Below, piece by piece: positions 58,958 through 64,000 of a stretch of 64,000 bases of DNA. The position numbers and the translations under genes are program-made. Numbering within the stretch: the stretch's first letter is position 1; the number at the start of each line of letters is the position of its first letter. Below the pieces are notes generated by a model. That model was not told the DNA's origin. It saw only the letters and a program-made list of their open reading frames with translations, and did no database searches. The stretch comes from Sva-07 sp963698565 (GTDB taxonomy: Bacteria > Actinomycetota > Acidimicrobiia > Acidimicrobiales > Ilumatobacteraceae): NCBI GenBank assembly GCA_963698565.1, contig CAVORH010000050.1:20146-84145 (forward strand). The letters are read 5' to 3'.

Positions 58958-60393
58958 GTCGATCCCTCGACGCTCGGGCCGCGACGGTCGGCACGACGGA
59001 TGCGTCTCGACAGACGCCACGCCTTCCAACGCTCGGTCGGTGTCGGATCGTCGGGCAGCTCGCCGAGACGACGAGCGGACGAGTCCGACAGTCGGATCAG
59101 CAGCGCGAGCAGGACGTAGTTGGCCACGAGCGAGGAACCGCCGTAGCTCACGAACGGCAACGTCACGCCGGTCAAGGGCACCACCTTGATGACACCGGCG
59201 ATGATGATGAAACCCTGGACGCCGACGATGGTGGTGAGGCCCACGGCGAGCAGCTTCTCGAAGGTCCGATCGGTCCGCAGCGCCGTTCGCAGACCGGCAC
59301 CCACCAGGAGGATGAACGCCATCAGCACGGCGGAGGCGCCGATCAGGCCCCACTCCTCACCGATCGCGGCGAAGATGAAGTCGTTCTGCGCCTCGGGGAC
59401 CTGGCCCGGGTTGCCCCGGCCGAGGCCGGTGCCGGTCAGGCCGCCGTCGGCGAGTCCGTAGAGCGCCTGGATGATCTGGTAGCCCCGGCCGAGCGGGTCC
59501 TGCCACGGATCGAGCCACACGTCGACCCTCGTCTGGACGTGGCCGAACTGCGTCCACGAGAAGTAGGCCGCTGCACCGAACAGGACGGTGCCGATCAGGA
59601 GGTAGCTGACGCGTTCGGTGGCGACCCACATCATCACCACGAACAACGTGAAGAACAGCAGCGACGAGCCGAGGTCGCGTTGGAACACCATGACCACGAC
59701 CGCGAACCCCCAGGCCATCACGATCGGAGCGATGTAGCGCGGTTCGGGAAGATGGAGTGGGCCGACCCTCCAGGTCGACGCCGAGATCAACTCGCGCCGG
59801 TCGGCGAGATACGCCGCGAAGAAGATGGCGAGGGCGATCTTGGCGAACTCACCGGGCTGGAAGTTGATCGGCCCGAGGCTCACCCAGATGCGCGCGCCGT
59901 TGATGTTCACGCCGAGGCCGGGCGCCAGGGGCAGCAGGAGCAGGAACGCGCCACCGAAGAAGAACAGCCAGCTGTAGCGGGCGAGGTCGGTCGCTCGCTG
60001 CACGACGAGCAGCGTCGCGACGAACGCGCCGATCGCGACCAGGCTCCACGTGGCCTGAAGGCCGGCGAGTTCGTCGTCGAGGCGGGTGATCATCACGAAC
60101 CCGACGCCGTGGAGCAATGCGGCGAGCGGCAGCAAGGTGCCGTCCGCGCCGCGCGCCACGAGGCGCACCATCACGTGGGCACACAGCAGCAGCCCGAGCA
60201 GGATCGCGACGAACACGACGATGCCGGGTGGGATCTCGGCGTTCGTGCCGAGAGCCGTGATCGTGTAGGCCGCGCCGGTGATCAGCGCCGCCATGAACAC
60301 CAGCGTGAGTTCGGTGGCTCGCCGGCTGCGAGCGAGCGGCGAGTCGACGATGGCCTGTGACTCCTCGGCGGCGAACGTGGTCACGTCGCTCAT
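58954..60393 (-). CDS. rodA: SEDS-family peptidoglycan glycosyltransferase RodA
   Basis: A 479-aa ten-helix SEDS polymerase that joins lipid II into glycan chains. Characteristic are NINGARIWVSLGPINFQPGE (the catalytic Asp-region neighbour), FQRDLGSSLLFFTLF, and LPFVSYGGSSLVANYVLLAL. It pairs with PbpA, whose start overlaps its stop, and is separated from pstP by 7 nt. Confidence 0.94.
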   Translation of the reverse strand: MSDVTTFAAEESQAIVDSPLARSRRATELTLVFMAALITGAAYTITALGTNAEIPPGIVVFVAILLGLLLCAHVMVRLVARGADGTLLPLAALLHGVGFVMITRLDDELAGLQATWSLVAIGAFVATLLVVQRATDLARYSWLFFFGGAFLLLLPLAPGLGVNINGARIWVSLGPINFQPGEFAKIALAIFFAAYLADRRELISASTWRVGPLHLPEPRYIAPIVMAWGFAVVVMVFQRDLGSSLLFFTLFVVMMWVATERVSYLLIGTVLFGAAAYFSWTQFGHVQTRVDVWLDPWQDPLGRGYQIIQALYGLADGGLTGTGLGRGNPGQVPEAQNDFIFAAIGEEWGLIGASAVLMAFILLVGAGLRTALRTDRTFEKLLAVGLTTIVGVQGFIIIAGVIKVVPLTGVTLPFVSYGGSSLVANYVLLALLIRLSDSSARRLGELPDDPTPTERWKAWRLSRRIRRADRRGPSVEGST

Positions 60394-60400
60394 GGCGGCG

Positions 60401-61864
60401 TCACGGCCCCGCGATCGTGGTCACCCCGGTGGGCGCTCCGGAGTCGATCGCAGCGACCGTGGTCGGCGGCACCGTGGTCGGGGGCACCGTGGTCGTCGTC
60501 GTGGTGGTGGTCGTGGTGGTGGTCGTCGTGGTGACGCCGTCACGGATGAACTCTGCTGCTGCGTCGGCGGAGTCGAACGTCGGCTCGGTGTCGATCTCGG
60601 CCGCCACGTCGGGTTCGAGTGCGTCGCGGGTCGGGCCCCCGGAGCTCTCGGCGGTCGGCTCGATCCAGAGCACACCTCCCGGACGTCCCTGGTAGATGAT
60701 CGCCTGATCGTCGTCGTCGAACGCCACGAAATAGCCGCTGCGGGCCCAGACCGACACGACCACGAAGACGACCACGATCGCCGCCGCCACGGTGAACCCG
60801 ATCGCGACGCGCTTGAGGTTGGTGCGTCGCCGCGCAGCTGCCTGCTCGCCTGCGGTTGCCGGAGCGCCGAGTTCGGATCGGGCGTCGCCGGACGCGGTGA
60901 GGGCCGGGTCGGCGTCGAGTTCGAGTGTGCCCGCTGGGGTCGGATCGGCCGCACCGTCGGCCCACAGGGGGACGACGTCGAGTTCCATGGTCGGATCGGG
61001 TGGGTCGTCGCCGTCGAGGACGTCGAGAACGATGACGGTGATGTTGTCGCGTCCGCCGGCGCTGTTCGCCAACTGCACGAGGAGGTCGGCTGCGACCTGA
61101 GGGTCGGACTCGCTCAGCAACGTCGAGGTGATGTCGTCGTCGTCGACCTCGTCGACCAAGCCGTCGCTGCACAGCACGAAACGGTCGCCTCTGATCAGCG
61201 GCAGGGTCCACCAGTCGACGCGGACATCGGGCTCGATGCCGAGCGCACGGGTGATGATGTTGCGCCGCGGATGGTTGCGGGCCTCGGCCTCGGTGATGTG
61301 TCCGGTCGCCACCAACTCCTGGACGTAGCTGTGGTCGACCGTCACTCGGCTCAGACGCCCGTGGCGGAACAGGTAGGTCCGCGAATCGCCGACGTTGGCG
61401 AGGACGAGGGCCTCGCTCGGCTCGGCCGGGACGATCGGCGTCACGTTGCCCGGCAGATCGCTGGGACGGTCGTCGTCGGTCTCGTTGTCGCTGTCGGGTG
61501 CGGGCGGCCCGTCGTTGATGTCGATGTTCGGCTCGGCGCGCCCGGCGTGGTGGTCGGCGATCACGGCGATCGCCGTCACCGTCGTGCCCATGCCTGCCTG
61601 GCCGGGGTTGGCGATCGCGGCGCGGAAGATGTCGCCGTTCGCCGTACGGATCGCCGACACGACCTCCTCGGCCGACGGCAGGTCGTCGCCGTCGAGCAGC
61701 TCGGCGATGCGTTCCACGGCGATCTGGCTCGCCACTTCGCCTGCCTCGTGGCCGCCCATCCCGTCGGCGACCACGAACACGCGGTGGGTGACGAGCAGGC
61801 TGTCCTCGTTGGCCGGGCGGAGCTGGCCGGTGTGCGTGGTGGCGCCGACGCGGAGTTCAGCCAT
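60401..61864 (-). CDS. pstP: PP2C-type protein phosphatase PstP
   Basis: A 487-aa metal-dependent Ser/Thr phosphatase. Metal ligands are Asp21 (ANEDSLL) and Asp34-Gly35 (VVADGMGGHEAG), with NVGDSRTYLF, CSDGLVDEV and GRDNITV also present. A 49-residue-scale acidic insert lies between the early and middle motifs. One membrane helix (IGFTVAAAIVVVFVVVSVW) precedes an extracellular part ending in about 15 threonines and VPPTTVPPTTV. ATG 61864 overlaps the fhaB stop. It opposes PknB. Confidence 0.93.
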   Translation of the reverse strand: MAELRVGATTHTGQLRPANEDSLLVTHRVFVVADGMGGHEAGEVASQIAVERIAELLDGDDLPSAEEVVSAIRTANGDIFRAAIANPGQAGMGTTVTAIAVIADHHAGRAEPNIDINDGPPAPDSDNETDDDRPSDLPGNVTPIVPAEPSEALVLANVGDSRTYLFRHGRLSRVTVDHSYVQELVATGHITEAEARNHPRRNIITRALGIEPDVRVDWWTLPLIRGDRFVLCSDGLVDEVDDDDITSTLLSESDPQVAADLLVQLANSAGGRDNITVIVLDVLDGDDPPDPTMELDVVPLWADGAADPTPAGTLELDADPALTASGDARSELGAPATAGEQAAARRRTNLKRVAIGFTVAAAIVVVFVVVSVWARSGYFVAFDDDDQAIIYQGRPGGVLWIEPTAESSGGPTRDALEPDVAAEIDTEPTFDSADAAAEFIRDGVTTTTTTTTTTTTTTTVPPTTVPPTTVAAIDSGAPTGVTTIAGP

Positions 61865-62394
61865 CACTGGGCCTCGATCACGGTGGTGCCGACCTGGATT
61901 CGATCGCCGGGGTGGAGCAGTCTGGATCCGACGAGTTTCGAACCGTTGTGGAACGTGCCGTTGGTCGACCCGAGATCCTCCACCATCGGCTGGCCCTCGT
62001 ACTCGTAGATGCGCAGATGGAATTGTGAGACGTACGCGTCGTCATCGATCGTGATCGTGCACCCCGGATCACGGCCGAGTGTGATCTCGCCGTCGAGTGC
62101 CACGGTCATGCCGCGTCGACTCTTCGGCTCCAGGATCACGAGTCGACTGGCGCGGCGCTTGGCCTGCTGCTTGGCCTGCTTGGCCTGCTTGCGGCCGACC
62201 GGTGCCGGTGCGACGGGTCGGGGCGTGGGAGCGGTGGCCGGCGCCCGGCGCGGCGCGGTGCCCGGAGCACCGGCCATCGGCCGCCGGACCGGGGTACGCA
62301 CCTCGCTCCACACCGCCCAGAGCACACGCGCGAAGAAGAGGTACAGCAGGCCCAGGAGGACGAACTTGAGGATGTTGAGGACTTGATCGGTCAT
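61864..62394 (-). CDS. fhaB: FHA-domain protein FhaB (FipA-like)
   Basis: A 176-aa protein with an N-terminal hydrophobic helix (ILKFVLLGLLYLFFARVLWA), a proline- and lysine-rich linker, and a C-terminal FHA domain: ITLGRDPGCTITIDDDAYVS, with Arg, Ser and His in the phosphothreonine pocket and GSTNGTFHNG. It should bind threonine-phosphorylated partners of PknB. ATG 62394 is used; upstream residues in the same frame overlap fhaA. Confidence 0.9.
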   Translation of the reverse strand: MTDQVLNILKFVLLGLLYLFFARVLWAVWSEVRTPVRRPMAGAPGTAPRRAPATAPTPRPVAPAPVGRKQAKQAKQQAKRRASRLVILEPKSRRGMTVALDGEITLGRDPGCTITIDDDAYVSQFHLRIYEYEGQPMVEDLGSTNGTFHNGSKLVGSRLLHPGDRIQVGTTVIEAQ

Positions 62395-62422
62395 GGGACG
62401 TGGAGCTCGGCGCTCCGCACGC

Positions 62423-63085
62423 TCAGGAGGCCTCGAACCGGATGTGGGTGGCGCCGACGCTGATGATGTCACCGTCGGCGAGGCGTTGCTCACCGACGAT
62501 CTTGACGCCGTTGACCATCGTGCCATTGGTCGAGCCGAGATCGCTGACCACGTAGGCGGTGGCGCTCGGACGGACCTGAGCGTGGCGGCGGCTGATGTTG
62601 CTGTCGTTGACCGACACCTCGCACTCCGGCAGCCGGCCGATCGTGATCGGTCCGTTGTTGATGTAGACGCGTTGTCCCGACGGCAGGACGAGCGATCCCA
62701 TGCCGGGCCCGGTGGTGGCCTGCTTCAGTTGGCTGACGATGCCGAATCGGCCGCTGCGCAGGTCGTTGTCGACGGCGAGTTCGACCGTGACGGGGCCCAT
62801 GAAGTGGTACCCCTCTTCCCGGGCGTACTCGCGGGCGGCTTCGGCGAGTTCGGCGACCAGGGCATCCTCGATGTCACCGAAGCCGGCGTGATCGACCGCG
62901 TTGAGCATCACGGTGAAGTCGTTCGGGACGATGCGCCGGCCCTTGACGTCGACGGAGCGGTTGTCGTCCATCTCGCGCACGAGACGGCGGCCGAGCTCGA
63001 TGGGACGGATGGACCCGCGGGAGCGACGAGAGAACACGCCATCGACCATACGCTCCAGACGGTGCTCGAGTGACTGCAATCCCAT
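62423..63085 (-). CDS. fhaA: FHA-domain protein FhaA (DUF3662 + FHA)
   Basis: A 220-aa protein with an N-terminal DUF3662 domain (residues 1-115, HRLERMVDGVFSRRSRGSIR at the start) and a C-terminal FHA domain (ITIGRLPECEVSVNDSNISR, then RHAQV and GSTNGTMVNG). The mycobacterial FhaA is much longer because it has a long disordered middle; this one is compact. It is the first gene of the minus-strand cluster, and would bind phosphothreonines made by PknB. Confidence 0.9.
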   Translation of the reverse strand: MGLQSLEHRLERMVDGVFSRRSRGSIRPIELGRRLVREMDDNRSVDVKGRRIVPNDFTVMLNAVDHAGFGDIEDALVAELAEAAREYAREEGYHFMGPVTVELAVDNDLRSGRFGIVSQLKQATTGPGMGSLVLPSGQRVYINNGPITIGRLPECEVSVNDSNISRRHAQVRPSATAYVVSDLGSTNGTMVNGVKIVGEQRLADGDIISVGATHIRFEAS

Positions 63086-63166
63086 AGGTGGACTGCGAGG
63101 CTACTGCCCACCATCGGACGCCCATCGTCGCCCGCCCCTGCGATGACGACCCGCCCCTCCCCCCAA

Positions 63167-63208
63167 CCGATGAGCGAGGCCCCCACATTCGGGGCCCTGG
63201 CTCATCGC
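63167..63208. repeat. 42-nt dispersed palindrome, copy 4
   Basis: CGATGAGC and GCTCATCG arms (8 bp) enclose a GGCCCC/GGGGCC inner stem. It is less perfect than the other copies at its outermost base. It stands 72 bp before copy 5, between fhaA and the tRNA gene. Confidence 0.7.
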
Positions 63209-63238
63209 TCCGATGGTCTCCTCCCGCGCCCACCCAGT

Positions 63239-63280
63239 GCGATGAGCGACACCCCCGGATTCGGGGCGTTCGCTCATCGC
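63239..63280. repeat. 42-nt dispersed palindrome, copy 5
   Basis: GCGATGAGCGA and TCGCTCATCGC arms (11 bp) with an inner CCCC/GGGG stem around GATT. It lies in the 267-bp gap between fhaA and tRNA-Leu, which holds only these two repeats. Confidence 0.78.
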
Positions 63281-63352
63281 CTTGCGGAACATCACGGGGA
63301 ATCCGGCGTGTGGGAACGATGCGAGGGTGCGCTAGCGTTCTGGGCTCCACTT

Positions 63353-63435
63353 GCGCGAGTGGCGGAATGGCAGACGCGCCAGCTTCAGGTGCTGGTGTCC
63401 GAAAGGGCGTGGGGGTTCAAGTCCCCCCTCGCGCA
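63353..63435 (+). tRNA. tRNA-Leu (anticodon CAG)
   Basis: An 83-nt cloverleaf with a 7-bp acceptor stem (GCGCGAG with CTCGCGC), anticodon stem CCAGC/GCTGG around TTCAGGT, a long variable arm, and the T-loop GTTCAAG. The anticodon is CAG. CCA is not encoded. The 63154-63352 region upstream has two palindromes. A hairpin terminator follows directly. Confidence 0.95.
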
Positions 63436-63437
63436 CG

Positions 63438-63466
63438 ACGAACCCCTTGCAGTGCAAGGGGTTCGT
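63438..63466 (+). terminator. Terminator of tRNA-Leu
   Basis: A 13-bp stem (63438-63450 with 63454-63466) closed by AGT begins 3 nt after the tRNA. There is no long T run, but the position is right for ending the tRNA transcript. Confidence 0.75.
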
Positions 63467-63541
63467 TCGCGTCTGGGGGCAGCTTGCCGACGATCCGACG
63501 GCCGATGTGATCCGCCGAGCGTCGAGTAGTCGATTGTTGAC

Positions 63542-63547
63542 TAGTCT
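63542..63547 (+). promoter_or_regulatory. -10 element of modA (leaderless)
   Basis: TAGTCT ends 6 nt before ATG 63554, with no Shine-Dalgarno sequence, the same layout as icd and other genes here. No convincing -35 was seen 17 bp upstream. Confidence 0.5.
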
Positions 63548-63553
63548 GCCCGG

Positions 63554-64000
63554 ATGCGTTGGGGCGTGATTCGGGCATCGGCGGCGGTGGCCGCCGTCTG
63601 TGCGCTGGGCGGCGTCTCGTGCGGGGGAGCCGACCCGTCGGATTCCACGCTCACGGTGTTCGCCGCGTCGTCGCTGACCGAGGCATTCGGTGAACTCGGC
63701 GACGCCTTCACCGCCGCGAACCCCGACTCCGAACTCGTCCTCAACTTCGCGTCGTCGTCCGACCTCGCGCGTCAGATCACCGAGGGTGCGCCCGCCGATG
63801 TCTTCGTCTCGGCCGATCTCGTCAACATGGCCAAGGTGACCGACGCGGGTGCGGCGATCGGCGAACCGGTCGTCTTCGCCACCAACCGTGCCGAGATCGT
63901 CGTCGAGCCCGGCAACCCGCTCGACATCGTCGACGTGGCCGATCTCGCCGATCCGGACCTCGTCCTCGTGGTCTGCGCCCCCGAGGTGCCGTGTGGGTCC
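63554..64000 (+). CDS. modA: Molybdate-binding lipoprotein ModA, N-terminal part (cut by window edge)
   Basis: The first 149 codons of a periplasmic-binding protein. After a short charged start, a hydrophobic signal leads to GGVSCGG with a lipobox cysteine. The mature part reads LTVFAASSLTEAFGELGDAF, followed by SSSDLARQITEGAPADVFVS, the standard ModA molybdate/tungstate-binding N-lobe. It would deliver Mo or W to an ABC importer, supplying the cofactor of the formate dehydrogenase at 3.4 kb. The rest lies beyond the window. Confidence 0.9.
   Translation, partial: MRWGVIRASAAVAAVCALGGVSCGGADPSDSTLTVFAASSLTEAFGELGDAFTAANPDSELVLNFASSSDLARQITEGAPADVFVSADLVNMAKVTDAGAAIGEPVVFATNRAEIVVEPGNPLDIVDVADLADPDLVLVVCAPEVPCGS

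Overview
This is 64 kb of high-GC DNA from an actinobacterium. Lineage markers seen directly are WhiB, CrgA, the crgA/trpG/pknB/pbpA/rodA/pstP/fhaB/fhaA cell-envelope cluster, an InhA-like enoyl reductase, a DUF385/F420-type flavin protein and a (broken) mycothiol-nitroreductase-like thioredoxin-fold protein. The rhodopsin, thiolase/acyl-CoA enzymes and overall gene style fit a free-living aquatic lineage; Acidimicrobiia (Ilumatobacter-like) is my best inference, not proven from the window. No phage, insertion sequence or CRISPR was seen.

Layout. 1-3.3 kb: cytochrome bd oxidase (cydAB, minus strand, cydB cut by the window edge), then an aquaporin and a DUF1275 protein. 3.4-8.5 kb: a three-gene formate dehydrogenase operon whose catalytic subunit is a selenoprotein read through an in-frame TGA at 3922-3924, with a SECIS-like hairpin just behind it. 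8.7-16 kb: a type I sulfatase, a lipoprotein of the penicillin/acyl-homoserine-lactone acylase family, a crotonase and an AMP-ligase. 16.2-21.7 kb: a DabB-DabA inorganic-carbon accumulation complex with a PII-like protein, then bacterioferritin-like and thioredoxin-like [2Fe-2S] proteins. 22-26.3 kb: small unknowns, PhyH dioxygenase, WhiB, a DTE-type proton-pump rhodopsin, and divergent from it a CarH-like B12 photoreceptor regulator; the gap between them holds four TTA-headed 10-bp direct repeats. 26.3-32 kb: acyl-CoA dehydrogenase/MarR pair, thiolase, DUF4097, class III cyclase, nucleoside hydrolase. 32-37 kb: a frameshifted DsbA-fold gene, a VOC protein and a heterodimeric ABC exporter whose second half is frameshifted. 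37-47 kb: glycosyltransferase, CGNR regulator/PQ-loop transporter pair, cspA operon, ArsR/MMPL pair, Thermus-type isocitrate dehydrogenase, InhA-like reductase, MazEF. 47-54 kb: rRNA/tRNA methyltransferase, VOC, thioesterase, flavin reductase, aminotransferase, MarR, FadD. 54-64 kb: the CrgA-to-FhaA division/cell-wall signalling cluster, tRNA-Leu(CAG), and the start of a molybdate-binding protein.

How it fits together. Formate oxidation (or CO2 reduction) by a Mo/W-selenocysteine enzyme, bicarbonate accumulation by DabAB, a light-driven proton pump controlled by a putative light sensor, and a high-affinity terminal oxidase suggest a heterotroph that supplements its energy and carbon budget. 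Molybdate uptake (modA, right edge) would feed the formate dehydrogenase. Selenocysteine machinery (selA/B/C/D) is not in the window.

Two genome-wide habits show up. Many genes begin with ATG/GTG placed 6-7 nt after a TAnnnT hexamer with no Shine-Dalgarno sequence, which implies leaderless mRNAs. A 42-nt two-tier palindrome (ends GCGATGAGCGA/TCGCTCATCGC) occurs five times between genes.
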